A stretch of 64,000 nucleotides of DNA from Dipetalonema caudispina. Its lineage: Eukaryota > Nematoda > Chromadorea > Rhabditida > Onchocercidae. The stretch's first letter is position 1. The number at the start of each line of letters is the position of its first letter. Below the pieces are notes generated by a model. The model made no database searches and was not told the DNA's origin. It was given only the letters and a program-made list of their open reading frames with translations. The position numbers were made by a program, and so were the translations under genes. This document shows, piece by piece, positions 11,838-28,015 of this stretch. The stretch lies in NCBI GenBank assembly GCA_013365325.1, contig JABVXV010000307.1:1-64000 (forward strand), read 5' to 3'.

Positions 11838-12644
11838 TCAAACAATGAAACAAAATGATGGAAATGTCTAAAATGACCGATTCATCTCACTTGCATAATA
11901 TTATATTTGGAGGTAAGTAAATTTGCATATTATTTTATTCAATAATTGAAAATTTTGTATTCTTTTATAGTTGCTTTAAGATAATATCTTGAAGATATTC
12001 TTGAGAACTTTCGAGAGAATTCTGAATATCTCGTATACATTTAAAATGTTCGTTTATTTAATAATTAATATCATAGTGTTTCAATCTTCTTCATATAAAC
12101 ATTCCTGATATATTCCGGACATACCAAATCCTTTCGCTAGCATTTCATTTCCCGAGAAATTCCATTCTTCGATCGGCCAATCGCTCCTTTAACATTCCAC
12201 ATCATGATATTAGGCTGTTATTTATTTAATTATTCATGATACAAATTCTTTCCAACACGGTAATATTTGATGGTCATTAATCGATGGTGGTGTCACCGTT
12301 GTCTCTTTACGGTGAGTCTTTGGTGGGTGACAGGGTTGGGTACCGCGATGTTTATGGGTTGATCGAGTTGTATATTCTAACTTGAAATGGTTGTATATTG
12401 GAAAAGGATTGGTATTCTCTTATTCCTATACTTCAATAATATTATGTTTATTTTCTGAACCATTGGGACAGGAATTATTTTCCTTCCTTTCTCATTGGTA
12501 ATTGGTGGATTAATTTTGTGCAGGAAATTATGAAGGAGATGATGGGATAAAATTGCTTGTAAAAATCTTATGTTGTTTCTAAAAATAAAAGAAGACAGTT
12601 GAAAGTCAGTCACTTTTGCAGAAGTTTGTTAGTTATCAGTGCGA
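11838..12644. promoter_or_regulatory. shared divergent upstream region of beta-subunit and rab2 genes
   Basis: This 807-bp stretch separates two divergently transcribed genes, so it must carry the 5' controls of both, at least in part. A T-rich run ending TTTTGCAG at 12613-12620 sits 24 bp before the rab2 start codon and could be a spliced-leader acceptor. No promoter motif was recognised. A minus-strand frame at 12377-12613 looks like chance. Confidence 0.5.
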
Positions 12645-15054
<2,410 letters not shown>

Positions 15055-18000
15055 AATTTAGCCGAACAGACTCCATTATATGTTGTGTAATCCTTCTGTA
15101 TGAATCAAAAAATAAAAAATAAAATATCCAATCAGATTTTAGTTTCTAGTCATTTTCATTTATTTTGAATGTTTATTCCAAAACATTTCTCCAAAGAAGT
15201 TGTGAAATTATTATATTCAAACATGCTCACCCAAAGTATTTTCTAAAATGAAATTCTAATACTTGCGGAAATAGAATTGGAAAGAGGAGGAAGCTTTGGT
15301 CTATATTTTTCGTATAGTTGGGTTGCACACTCGCATTTCTTGCTTCCTTTGTACGTTTGTGTACATAATTGTAGTGAACCTGTGAATTAAGTTGTGGTTT
15401 TCAACTAAAGCAACTCAATTTGCTCTTCATTGTGCTAAAGCAACTTTCATCAAAGTAGCATATTTTTATTGTCATGCTGTCATAAATTTCGGCATATTCT
15501 ACGTGTGTTTCATTTCTTTTCTCTTGCTATTTAGTCATTGATGTTTTCTTATTAAAGTGATTCCTCTTTTTCCATTCGCCAGAGTTTCGGTTTGATTTTA
15601 CCACTCAAACTTCTCACTCAATATTCGTGTTCTTCTTTGTTTTAGCTTTTTTTAATCTAAAAATCCACTTTACTTTGGAATCCAATTCTTTCTGAGTATG
15701 TATGTGTTGTTTTCGTTTTTGTTCTTTCTAGTGCTCTTCTGTATGTGTATAAAATGAATTTTTCAATTTGATGTGAAGTTTTCATCTTTAGTACCGGGTC
15801 CTTCTTCATCAACGGTTGCTGATATTGAATTTCCAGCGCACCCAAAGGGGCAAAGTTTGGGGAATTAATATGTTTTTTGTATTTTTCAGCACTGAATGAA
15901 TTGACATTAACATACTGGCAAACTGCTTTCGTTGAAGATTTTGTAAGATCGGATTTTGGGTTTTGGTGAATCATCATTGATACAGTTTAATGGATTAAAG
16001 TGCTCGACAGAAGTTTCATCATCAAAAGAATCCTCCTATTTCTTCTACCTCACAATTCAGTGTTAGTAGGATGCATTTATTTGCTTTTTAAAAAATTATA
16101 AAACGACAGCAAAATACTGTATAATATGGATTTTGGGGAGGCGAACAATTTTCAGGCTCTCAATTATAAAGCATATAAAATATGTAAACATTTCCATTAT
16201 TCATTAGATGCTATAACATGATTCAAAATAAATGAAGGCAAACAGTGAGCTTAACTCCTGTACAATTCCATTGGGTTGTTATTATCATCTTTTTTTATAT
16301 CATTTTTCGTTATGCAATTTTGCAGGCAACAGAAACTGTTTGCATTTTCAGTAGTGAGGCTAATTTTCGAAAAAAAGAAATTTGCATTTTGTTGTTGTAA
16401 AGTATATTAAAAAAATACACTGAATGAATACGACAATCTCTTTTTACACCTTCCAGTCCAACCTATTTATATCTTTTGTAATAAGAAAATGACCGCATAT
16501 AAGTATTAATTTCTCCCCTAGATCTAAAGAAACATGAAAAAATCTTTCAAGCTATTTAAAACGTAAAATTGACAAGTTCACTGAACAACTGTTTGATTAA
16601 AGTTTACGCAATGAAATATTCTCAATCATTGCTACCGTAATAAATCACAGTGAATATTTGACATTTCTTAGCGCTAATTTTGAAAATTTTGGATTTATAA
16701 AATTTCCTTAAATGTTACACTCTTAACTCCTTTTAGTCAGCATAACATAAACGTACAACTGATATTGAAATTTCTCTTAATCAAACTACAGTAATCAATT
16801 CTAAACATCACTTATCTTTCTATGTTTTCTAGATCATGACCTTTATAGTTCAACCTAACTTCCTAAGAAATGTGGGCAATATTGTTATTAAATTGTTATA
16901 ATCATATTCTCGTATTTGTCAAAGTTTTTCCTTTCCTTTCCAAATTTGAAAATGAAATTTAGCAGTTCCTCTAACATTTAAAAAAAAAAAGAAAGAATCA
17001 TATTTTAAGGGACTTCCTACTTTCACTACAGCATGTATAACTATCACACTTCCAAACTGATTAGACAAAGTGTTATTTACATAAATACTGATTAGATCAA
17101 ATATTTTTAAATGAACAACAATGCTATACTTTGTATAACTGATAGCATCTCAGAGGAATATTTTCATCTCTGTCTAACATGCAAATTATATAACAAAAAA
17201 TGAGCTAAGCTGAATGTCTAATAGTTGTGATATTTTATTATAGCCTTAAAATAATTGTTCTATTCCTACTTCAAATGTTTCTTCCTAAGCAATTTCATTT
17301 TGAAAGCAAACAGGTAAGATTGCAATACTTGCAAATTATCATAGCGATCAAAAGAGTTGTTACATTTCCGCTAGTTTTTTTCATATAAAAGGATACTTTA
17401 TATGACAAGGATTTCATTATCATGAATTATTTTATGCGTAGTACAAATTGTATATCTAAAAAAAAAAAAGAAAAAAAAATTACTACTCTAATAAATTGAA
17501 TTGAACTGATAGAATGAATTTATAGAACTTTCATTAGAGATGTAATCATTAGATGGCTGTTTTTTTTTTTTTGCTGCAAGATTCATTTTTCCCTTTTTTT
17601 TTTTTTTTTTTTTTTTTTTGAGTATGAATTAAATTGGAATCGGAAGATACCATAATGCTTTTCTTTCTTCTTTTTTTTTTTTTAGCAAAGGATACTTCTC
17701 ATCGTACCTTTTATCTATTTGATAATTTGATTTACATTTTTCTTTTTTTTTTCTTTTTTTTCTATAAATAGCATTGTATGAACTGTAATAAAATCATCAT
17801 GCATTCTTCAATCATTCATCTGCATGCAATAATTTTTAAATTTTTTTACATGATAAATTTCCATCTTCTGCTCCTTTATTTTAAAACCTAAACTAAAAAA
17901 GGGAAATATTTGAAAACCAGAAAATAAATTATTCCCTGAGCTTGTAATTCTGCTACACTAAAATTATGTAAAAGATAGATTAAATGGTATAAACTTAAAA

Positions 18001-19271
18001 ACTATTAAATAATATTTTATATTATTCATACAATTGATGAATTGAAATAACATCTTTATATTTAATGATTAATATTTTTCATACTTCTCATTTATCGTTC
18101 TGCAATTTTAATTTGACATCATCATAACATCAATGAATTCTATCAAAAATGTTTTTAACACACAAGGAAAAAAAAATTGCCCTTTCAAAAAAAAAAAAAA
18201 AATTAGCATTTTTTAAAAAAATGTGTTCTTTGATTCATTAAATTAAGTCTCTTTGCATTTTTGGGGCGTAATTGATGTAAAAGACAGAATGCAACTAAAC
18301 CGCGTTCAACAAAATGATCGTCGATTGAACAACTTAACAGTTTATTTTAACCCGTATTCTATAATGATGATGTGTAACTGTTCCAAAATTAATGATTGCA
18401 ATTTATTTTTAACATTTAAAATTTAATTAAATCTTACTAGATTTAATTTTTCTTCACATTTTATGCTTCTTTTCTATTATTTAGAATTAAATAACATGGT
18501 TCATGGGAAAAAAAATCATGAAAAATTAATTGTTTTATTGAAAATATTGAATATGACGTTGTTAATATGATGCTATTCAATTTTTTTGCATTTTAATTGT
18601 ACTAATAATTCGAAATATTATTACTGTTATTCTTCCTAATTTTTAAGAATAATTGAAATATCTCTGAATTAAATGATATTAGAAATCATCCTACTTAAAA
18701 CATCCTTTATCTCATTCCGTAAATTTTTACCCTTTCTTAAATCAATTACATAATCATTTCGTTTATTTAAAACATCTCATTCAAATGCTTGTTTTTCAAA
18801 AGATAAAATCTTCATTTTCACAAACAAATACATCACATTTACTTGGATGATAATCAACGATTTTATTTTTACTTAAGTGAAAACAACGACTTCATTTATA
18901 CTAGAATGAAAACAAAAAAAAAAGTTTCATTTTCGCTAGGATATAAATGAATTCATTTTTTTTTTTGTTCCTTATTGTTTTGATGTTAGAACTTTGAAGG
19001 TGTAAAATGTTTTCAACATACTAACATAAATTGCTAATCGAAAATTTTGAGCTTTCATTAAATTTTTTTATTCTGACGAAATATTGTTCACATGTTGTTT
19101 ATGCATGTATATAGCTATTACTTAACATTATGAATGTAATTTTGTTTTCATTTCATCAAAAAAATTAAACATTTCAGATTGGCTCAAGCATATTATTATT
19201 ATTAGTATTATTATTATTGATAATATTATTGATTGTGGAATCGAATTTAATTATCATTCCTCGAAAAGAAT
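15055..19271. other. AT-rich intergenic region
   Basis: The first part is the rab2 3' end. After that the stretch holds poly-T runs (notably 17580-17620), poly-A runs and degenerate repeats at 18841-18960. A minus-strand open frame of 106 codons at 15657-15977 is the longest here. It has no recognised similarity and no clear splice context, so it is not called as a gene. Confidence 0.55.
18841..18960. repeat. degenerate ~30-bp tandem repeat, four units
   Basis: Units start at about 18841, 18871, 18900 and 18934. Each has the pattern ACT(T/A)-(G/A)GATGAAAA-CAACGA-TTCATTTT with substitutions and short A insertions. It lies 0.3 kb upstream of the first pyruvate-carrier gene. Confidence 0.6.
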
Positions 19272-20533
19272 ATGTTTTCATCATTCTATCGTGCATTATG
19301 TCAAACTGGTGATAAGGTTATAATTGAACAAAAAAAAATTTAATTATTTAATATGATATTTATGTAAAAATTAGCCATCTATTAGATGAATTAATTGAAG
19401 TGCGTAAAATATTGCACCAAATTGTATTGTTAAACAAAAAATAGGTAATCAAATTCTTCAAATATATAAATTGTAAATAAAAAGATTAAAAATGTTTATT
19501 TTAATTTTCCAATCAAAATTTACTATTTTAGATTATTTGCGCTATAAAATGGCCTAAGTTCGCTTTTCCAAAAACTTGCCTAAACTTTTCCCACTTTTGC
19601 TAATGAGCTTTTTCTTTGCCGAAATCATTTTTCTTCTCTAAGATAGCTCTATTTTCTCTCCTTAGGGAATAATTTTATTCTTATTTGAAGATAATAAATT
19701 GGCAAATTTTTTTATATTTAATGAAATATTAATTAATCATGCAAAATATTACATATATTACAGATAATTTATCCATGGTTACCACCATTTGCTAAAAATT
19801 TGTGGAATCATGAAGCAGGTCCTAAAACGATATTTTTTTGGGCACCAACTTTTAAATGGTGTTTAGTGCTAGCTGGAATTGCTGATTTACGAAGACCTGC
19901 TGAGAAACTTAGTATTTATCAGGTTTACTCTTTGATTTTTCTTTTTTTGCCTCATACAAATCTACTTCATATTTCCTTGTTCAATGTTTAAAGGTCATAT
20001 ATCAAGTATGTCAATATGTTGATAAGCTTCAATCAATCTTATTTTACTTCCTTGAATTTGATACATTAGCTTAAATTAACAGAAACGATGCACTTGTTTT
20101 CAACTAATTTTTCCTCGAAAAAATTACAAATAATTAGTAAATGACATATTATAACAACGAAAAGGTATTTCATTGCTTCAATTATTAATTGAAATTACAA
20201 ATGAAGATATAAAATGATATATTTTAGATGAAAATTTCCAAATTTATACATCATAAATCAAATAAGCATGCTAGTCTCATTTGAAATATCCGATTTACTC
20301 AGTACTCGAATAATAATAATACAATATTTTTAAAGTATTTCATCTAAATTTTTGCTAAAAATTTATAATTTATATTGCAGAACGCAGCATTATTTATAAC
20401 GGGACTAATATGGACGCGTTATAGTTTTGTTATTCAACCAATTAATTATAATTTAGCAAGTGTTAATTTCTTCGTCAGTTCCATTGGCTTATATCAAATC
20501 TCGAGGAAAATTAAATATGAAGTCTATTTTTAA
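19272..20533 (+). CDS. mitochondrial pyruvate carrier subunit 2, copy A
   Basis: MPC2 pairs with MPC1 in the mitochondrial inner membrane to import pyruvate for the TCA cycle. Three exons: 19272-19316, 19764-19922 and 20381-20533, both introns phase 0 and GT-AG, giving 118 residues. Family motifs: the amphipathic N-terminus followed by HEAGPKTIFFWAPTFKW, LAGIADLRRPAEKLS, then LIWTRYSFVIQPINYNLASV, matching the MPC2 pattern with RPAEKLS and W-x-R-Y-S. Three hydrophobic segments are visible, as expected for the subunit. Length is close to that of known MPC2 proteins. A paralogue with the same intron positions lies 5 kb downstream. MPC1, the obligate partner in other animals, is not in this window. 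Confidence 0.95.
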
Positions 20534-23500
20534 ATTCATTTACTTCAATTTACTTTAATAGCGGAAGTTTGTTTCTTTTTTTTTTTCATTCGAGGAATAA
20601 GAAAAATGACCGCATGAAATTATATAACATATGATACAGGATGAAAACTAGTATAAATTTTTATAATTTTAAAATTTCAGCAAATTTAAATGATTTCTAA
20701 TTTTAGGTTTAATTCGTTATTTTTCTTATTTAATTTTAGATTTAATTGATGAATTTCGGTTAATCTTTATGAATTCAAACATAACAAAAGGCAAAAAAAA
20801 AAGTTGTGATTAGTGTTGCTGTAATCATTACAATCATCATTAATTTTTGCTTAACAATTGTTATCAATGCAATTTGATATTATCATGGAACAATTAACCT
20901 ATTTTTTTCTTTTGCAAAATATCTATTTTATTAACTTCATCAGCATGAAAATTTATAAACAGCATTTCAGATGTCACAAAAACAAGCAGTATCAGGGCTG
21001 ATTCAACCATAGACTATTGATTAAGTACAAAATAAAGAGGTAATTTGCTTCAACAGGGTATATTATTATCACAATAATAATTACTTAATATAAATTTTAT
21101 TATTTAGAATGTATTTCTTGGCTTTTCTTTTTTTTTTTTCTTTTTTTAAGTTCTCATGTTTAGTTTATCAATCATCCGGTGAAAAAGACAGGTTCAGTTA
21201 TCAGAACTAATTTAATCTTTTTCATCGATCACTGCGTACATCTTTAAAACCTCTCCTCTGTCATTAAAACATTCTACCATATTTTCAAATATGGAATTTT
21301 TTAATTGTGACCAAGTTTATGCTATTTGTTCATTTTATTTTTTCCCCTTTTTTTTTTCTTTTTTTCATCCATTCATTTTTTTCACCAATGGAATGATCCA
21401 AATTTTCAGGCTTCAAAGATTTTCTTAGCTATTCATTTCTTCACTAACAAATTATTATTCAATTTTGAAGCTTCACATAAAAATATGCTAAATGTTTTCA
21501 AAACAAAAGAATTAATTTGAAAATGATTAGCATCTTTTTTGATTTTTCATCCCTTCAAAAATAGTTTTTTTTTTTTTTCAAGAAAAGAACAAAGAAAAAA
21601 GCCGAAATTGAATTAGTACGAAAATCAAGAACTTCAAAAAAAAAAAAATCATTGTAATGTTCAAGTATAGAGGAAAAATGTTTGATGACAAGTCACATGA
21701 AATATTTACAGTAGAAGTTTAAAAAGGGACAGGTTCTCAATCCCTTAAAGTTTTTCCTGAACTTTGATTCAAAATTTAAAAATTTTTTAAGTCTTAAAAT
21801 CTTCTTTTTTTTAAATTTTTTTTTTGAAATTTTTTTCCTTTTTTTGCCATGTTTTATTTTATAATTTCTGATAGTACTTTTTTTTTTTTTTTCTTTTTTT
21901 GACAACTATAGCTTTTGTTTGCATTGTAATTTTCATTTTCAAAATGAAATTTCAATTTCTTCAATGCAATGATATAATTGTATCATTCATCGAAGTTTGT
22001 TCATTTGATATTTAACTTGCAACATTATTTGTTACGTGTAGCTTTCTTGTTTGTTTACATTTTATATTTCACTTAAATAGTAAATTGTCATAGTTGAATA
22101 GAGAAAATTTCATTGTAATATTTAACAATCATTCGATCATTTTCGATTACTCATTAACCTATCATTTTCGTGTGCTTAACCTATCAACTTATTACTTCCG
22201 GTTATTGTTGCAATTACTTATACAGGTTTTTCTTTTTCCTTTTTTGTTTTTTTTTGGCTCTTTTTACTTAAGCCTTATATCTAAACTTGTAGAAGAAGAA
22301 GGTTATACGCTCTATAAAATTGTTCCAGTTTTTGTCTACTCAATTCATTTTACTTCGATATTTACTTGTTGTATGTATTTTAATTCATACTGAAATGAAA
22401 TTTTTGCAGTCTGTTTTTTTTTTTTTTGTGTATTTATTCAAAATGAAAAAAAAGGAAAAAGTTTCACTGAAACCTAACAGCACTAAAAGCTTTCATTCAT
22501 TTTTGGTATTAAATTTAGATATTTGTCACATTCTAAATAGATTGAAAAAGCTTTGATGAAAAAGTTAGACCAATTTGATTTATTGAGCCAAGCCTGAGCA
22601 CAAAAATAGCCTAATTCACTACATCAATTATCAAAAGTGTTTACATTACTAATGCCATCAAATTTATCACTAAACTAAACTAAGTGCAGTGTTTTTTTTT
22701 CTTTCCATTGGCCAAGCCTTAATATGTTTTGTTTTATTAACATAGGTCCACCAACTATTCCCCATTGACTTAATCAATAAACAATTTGAAATTGTACTTT
22801 GAAAGTTATCCTTTATAATGGAAAATTCGTTAACTAATTCAACTGAAATACAATTTATTTTAGTAAAGCAATATTTCAAGATAAGAAATATTTGTCCTAC
22901 TGGTAAATAAAAATAAAAGGTACAAAAACCCAGATGATGTCACAAAAAAATTAAATTGAAACTTTGCCAGGACATTCAAAAACAACAATGATGAAAAATC
23001 ACCACTGAAGTGATAATTATTTACTACCAAACTTATGTTAATTATGAATGATTATTTTACAAATTTGAAGTTGATTCAAAGTTATTATTTAATATGACAA
23101 TTGTGATTATTTTTGATCAGAATTGATTTTCGATTGTTCCCTTCCTAATGATTGCATTTTATCAAAGTTCACATTAAAAGAATGGTTCGACGACATTCCT
23201 TTGAACAAGCTCCATTTTGATGAACAACGACCTTTACCTATTCATTACATTAATTACAAAAAAAGAAAAAAAAAAAAATAAATCAGTCAAACATTTATCA
23301 AAACATAACGAAATGTTTAATATCAAGTTCGGTGCTCGAAACTTCTTTTGCATTTCTCAGAAGTTTCAAGAAAGTAAAAAGTAAGTTGAAATGAAATAAA
23401 TCATAACTTCATTGTCATCTCATATGAAATGAAAAGAAGAATGTAAGATGAAAAGATTTTAGAATAGCTTTTATTATCAATATTATGCATAAATTATCTT

Positions 23501-25512
23501 ATCAACATATGCATTACTATTCAAGTGTTCCTCATTTACTTTATTATTTTGAATTTATTTCCTTTAATTTTTTTTTCTTTTTTTCTGCAAAATTGAGATA
23601 AAATGTTAATTTAGTTGTACCTAATCGTTACTGCTTACCTAATAATCTGTGATACCATTAAAGAGACACCATTAAATTAAAAACAAACCATAAACCATCA
23701 AATTTCTATTTTAAGTTTTCCATTCGCAGAAAAGATTTCAGCATCTTTTTCAAATCAATCCACACCCATTTTTCTTTCCTTCATTAAAAATGATTGGAAA
23801 TACTAATCAATAACTTTAGTTGATAAACAAGTATGCAAATTCCAACTCAGCGTATTGAATTTGATGTATGTTTTTGATGATTTGATGTAATTTGATGTAT
23901 GTATATTTCGAAAATGAGTCTGTTATTTAACTTTTATGAATTTTCAATCTTTTGGCTTGCCGCCTTCTGATCCCTTTACATTGTTCCTTTCATGTTCTTT
24001 CCACGGAACGTACGCTATCATTGTGCAGTGATAATATAAAGAGAAAGAGAGAGAGCGAATGAAAAGATATGATAATTTCTTATTATTGCAATAATTATCA
24101 AGTTAAATAATTTTAATGACTTCAGAGTAAAGGCAAACGTGAAAATTCAAAGTATTTTTGAGTAGAAAATGTAAAAAGATAACGTATAATATTTCAAAAT
24201 TAATAAATGAAAAATACTATTTCTTTAAGCTATGAATATTCTTTCCCAATTAATATTTCTTCCGATCATTAGCTAACTCTACGATGTCAACTATTAAGTC
24301 ATCTGATCCATTTTACTGCTTTATTTCTTCAATCAATCATTCTTATTATCATAAACAAAGTAAGCTATCATCAAAGTTTTCATATTGTTAATTTTTTACG
24401 TATTATTAATTTTCCAAACTTATGATTTATTTAAGTTTACTCTAACCTATTGGAAATATTAAGAAATTTTGCTAAATTTTCTAATCTTCAATTCGATCAT
24501 CAATTTTCAGTTTATGCATTCCACTTCGATTTTCTTGATGTCTCACTAAAATTCAAGGATACACTTGAAACTTTAAAATTCTTTATCTTATAAACAATTC
24601 AGGATGAAATTCTTTATCTTATAAATAATTCAAAGAATATAAACAATTCGTGGAGTGGTATTGGAATTTTTGCAAAGAATTATGAAAATATAACTGGAAG
24701 TCTAGTAAACATCTCTACACTCATCTCTATATCAAATGCAAAATTCATAATTGAAAATTTTTAACTTTTTTAATTTTTGGAAACTATTTCATCTAAACCG
24801 TTCTTGCTAGATTTTAAATGAAATGGACTATTCTTGAGTTGGACAAAGATTGAAACCAGTAATTAATGTACTATTGATCGTCTGGCCATAACAGATATAT
24901 AACCGGATTCCGTTTTTGAATTTAATGTAACATATCACTACAATTTTCCATATCACAACAACATCATATTACAGGTCGATTACATATTATTACAGAAAAG
25001 TATTATAGATTAATTTCAATTTCTAGTATGTTCATTTTAACTCTTCTTTGTTAATTTTAAGTTTCAAATAGTTACCAATCATGGTTTGGATGGTATGTGA
25101 CAATATCAACAATAATTTGAATTTCGTCTGCCAATTTTGTTCCAAAAGTTTCCGCCCTTCGTTCTATCAATTTTTTCTTTTTTGTTTTTTTTTTTTTTTT
25201 TTCTGGTGTTATTTTTACATTCGTACATTCCTGTTATTTGTGTTTCTCGTAGATATGACATCGTTGTTAATTTCTATACTTCTCGATTTACCGCTCTTTT
25301 GTTTTTTTTTTTCTGTTTTTTTTTGTTTTCTTTTTTAGAAACTAAAGATCGAATTGGTGGTGGTTTTCAAGTGGTATTAAATATTATAGCAATTGTGTGT
25401 CTCTGATGACCTTTCAGTTTTGTGACATTTATTGTCGATTCTTCTTCTATCATCTATTTTAACTTATTAATATATTTACTGAAAAAAGCAAATCCGATCT
25501 GTATTGGAAGTT
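20534..25512. other. 5-kb spacer between the two MPC2 copies
   Basis: This region is very AT-rich with many homopolymer tracts and no exon-like sequence that I could defend. A 25-bp direct repeat occurs at 24576-24600 and 24607-24631. Open frames at 22094-22556 and 25081-25406 are poly-T translations. The 3' end of copy A and the promoter of copy B must lie at its edges. Confidence 0.55.
24576..24631. repeat. 25-bp direct repeat
   Basis: AAATTCTTTATCTTATAAA plus six more bases occurs twice, 31 bases apart, with one mismatch. It is a recent local duplication. Confidence 0.8.
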
Positions 25513-26880
25513 ATGTCTTGCATATGTGATGCATTTTGTAAAGCTGCTGATAAGGTAAGTGTAATTTTCTCGCTTAAAAGTATAATTTTATTGCAAAATT
25601 TTGCATTAACTTTTTTAGAAGGTAACATTTGAAATTTTAAAAGTTAAAAATAATAATTAAATTGTAACGAGTATAAAATAAAAGAGAAAGAATGTTATCT
25701 TTTTAATACAATGTAATGAAGATAGGGTACAGTATGATAATTCAAAATATTATATTATATAGTATGGTATAATATTGCTAAAAATTACCAACAATAGAAA
25801 ATATTTCTATTTTAACAATTTTTTACAAATTTTACCAAGTAATTATTTGATATCTTGCAGATAATTTATCCGATTCTACCCAATTTCTTGAAAAAAACTT
25901 GGGATCATCCAGCTGGTCCGAAAACAGTATTTTTTTGGGGACCAACAATAAAATGGTGTTTAGTATTGGCTGGTTTGGCTGATCTAATGCGACCAGCAGA
26001 AAAGCTTAGCTTTTTTCAGGTAATTATCAAATAACTAATCGAGCATTCAAAATTAATGAAACAACAAATAAATTTAGAAATATTTCTCCTCTTTTTTTCT
26101 GCTTAAATTTCTAATATTCAAATACTAATTTAATACTAGATATATTTGAATTTGAAATAAAAAAGAAAAAAGAAACATATAATTTACGAAAGAATCATTT
26201 AAAGAATGTGGCACTATTTATTACGGGAGGTATCTGGACACGTTATAGTTTTGCTATCACGCCAATCAATTATAATCTAGCAAGTGTCAATTTATTTCTA
26301 TGTGGTGTGGCACTTTTTCAATTAGCTAGGCTAGGCTTTTATGAGGTTTGTTGCTTCATTATATTTCCTTAATGTTTTAATTAACCCCTTGCTGACCCGA
26401 TAATAAATAGCATGACATTGCATAATTGTACTATATTGCTTAGTGTAACTGAAACTAAGCAATTATGATTAAAATTTATTTATGCTTATTTAATTGTTCA
26501 TTCATTGTGATCATTTTTTAAATTTCAATTTTTTAAGTAAATAAATTCCATTCCATACTGTAAGGTTCATCTCTTCGAGACATTTTCAGCACAGAAAAGT
26601 CTGAAAAAAAAGACTTGAATTTCCAGATGTCAGTTAAATGCTAATTTTAATTGCTACTTTGAATCTGAAATACTAAATTGATAATGTGTTGATTTGTAAC
26701 ATATAAGTTAGCAAAAACTTTCACCATTGTAAAAAATTTTGATAAATTTTAATTGTTAATGATTTTGTCAAAAATTTGAAACTTTTCATTTCATTTTTCC
26801 ATTGTTCTCATTGCTGTTTATTTCAGCTATTTACGAGCCCATCCGTAAATGCTACAATGGTAAACATTACCAACACTTAA
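25513..26880 (+). CDS. mitochondrial pyruvate carrier subunit 2, copy B
   Basis: This is a second MPC2 in the same orientation as copy A. Exons: 25513-25554, 25861-26019, 26205-26345 and 26827-26880, all phase 0, giving 131 residues. The central exon has the same length as in copy A (159 bp); by eye 39 of its 53 residues are identical, including AGPKT, FFW, KWCLVLAG and RPAEKLS. The third exon keeps WTRYSF and INYNLASVN. The C-terminus differs: copy B gains a fourth exon encoding a Ser/Thr/Asn-rich tail of 17 residues. The first exons share a CxxAxDK-like ending but little else. The pair is therefore an old tandem duplication with both copies open. Different expression or partner preference is possible but not visible in sequence. 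Confidence 0.93.
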
Positions 26881-28015
26881 GCTAATCAGGCTCAAGCTTA
26901 AGCTCAGGCTCGTTTTGAGGTCAATTGTGGAAAGGATCAAAATTTCCATATTTTCATATTTATGTAGAATAGGATGGAAATTTAGTTCATTTATTGTTAC
27001 ATTTATTTCATTTTGTTCATTTTTGTATTAAATAAAGTCTTGCAAAATTTGTTAACTTTCTACATCACACAAAATTTCAATTTAAACACCAATTTCTTGG
27101 CTCTAATTTTACACAAATGCAACATATAATAAAAATAGCACATTAATAAATATCGGAATATCGGAAATTTGCTACCAAATATATAAAATGATATATATAT
27201 ATATATAATAGTACAGTTTACTCTATAAAAGATATTTTAGAATAATTCAACAAATTTCATTCCTTTTTCTTTTTTTTTTCATTTTTTAATTCATATTAAA
27301 ACTTTCGAAATTTTTAATAGAAAGATGATAAGAATCTAAAGTAATTTCACTTTATCATATTCATATTCATTGAAATAAACTTGGCCAACAATCTGCTTAC
27401 TTCATCCCCCCGTCCCCCGTCCCCCGCCCCCCGCCCCCAATAACATCCTCCTCAATTCACCATCAGACAGACATAGTTTTCACGATTGGGTTGATATCCA
27501 ATTTGCGACAAATGTTATTCTATTCTTTATTTTAAGATTTTGGATTAAAATTTTTAATTACTAGAAGTATTCTTATGTATTCTCTAATTAATCTAACATT
27601 TTTACGTCATTCACTAAAGCTATTACGTTTGTATTATTTCTAATACACGTCATCTTTACCGAATATTATTCACGTTTCTTTTTTCAATATATTTAATGTG
27701 AACAAAACGTAATGAAACGTAATAAAATTTTAATTAATGAATTTAAAAAATAGCATTAAAATAGAATGGAGTGCTACAAATGTTCCAATTTTTGTTTTTT
27801 TTTTTTTTTGCAATAAATTTCGAAATATTTTTTTTGTGTAATTTTCTTTACAATATTCTAATAACTATTCATATGAATGTAGCAGTAATTTAATGATGAA
27901 ATATCATTCAGGAAGAATTGAAAAAGGTATGAGATGGTAAATTAATTGTTGTTTATTGAAGTATTTTGTTCCAATTTTAATTTTATTACTTCCACTTTTC
28001 GTTAATTAAGAAGAA
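26881..28015. other. intergenic region with G-quadruplex motif
   Basis: No gene is seen. The stretch holds the C-rich block at 27406-27438, an (AT)n run at about 27188-27208 and poly-T tracts. The upstream control of the MPP6-like gene must lie here. Confidence 0.6.
27406..27438 (-). other. potential G-quadruplex, five G-tracts
   Basis: The plus strand has five C-runs of 5-6 bases separated by only GT or G. The minus strand therefore has five G-runs with 1-2 base loops, a very strong quadruplex pattern. It stands alone in AT-rich DNA about 0.6 kb before the MPP6-like start codon. Confidence 0.8.

Noticed and set aside
15657..15977. 106-codon minus-strand open frame downstream of rab2
   Set aside because: No recognised similarity, no partner exons, and it overlaps the likely rab2 3' region; kept only as a note.
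25081..25406. Two overlapping frames of 85-89 codons before MPC2 copy B
   Set aside because: Mostly Phe from poly-T tracts.
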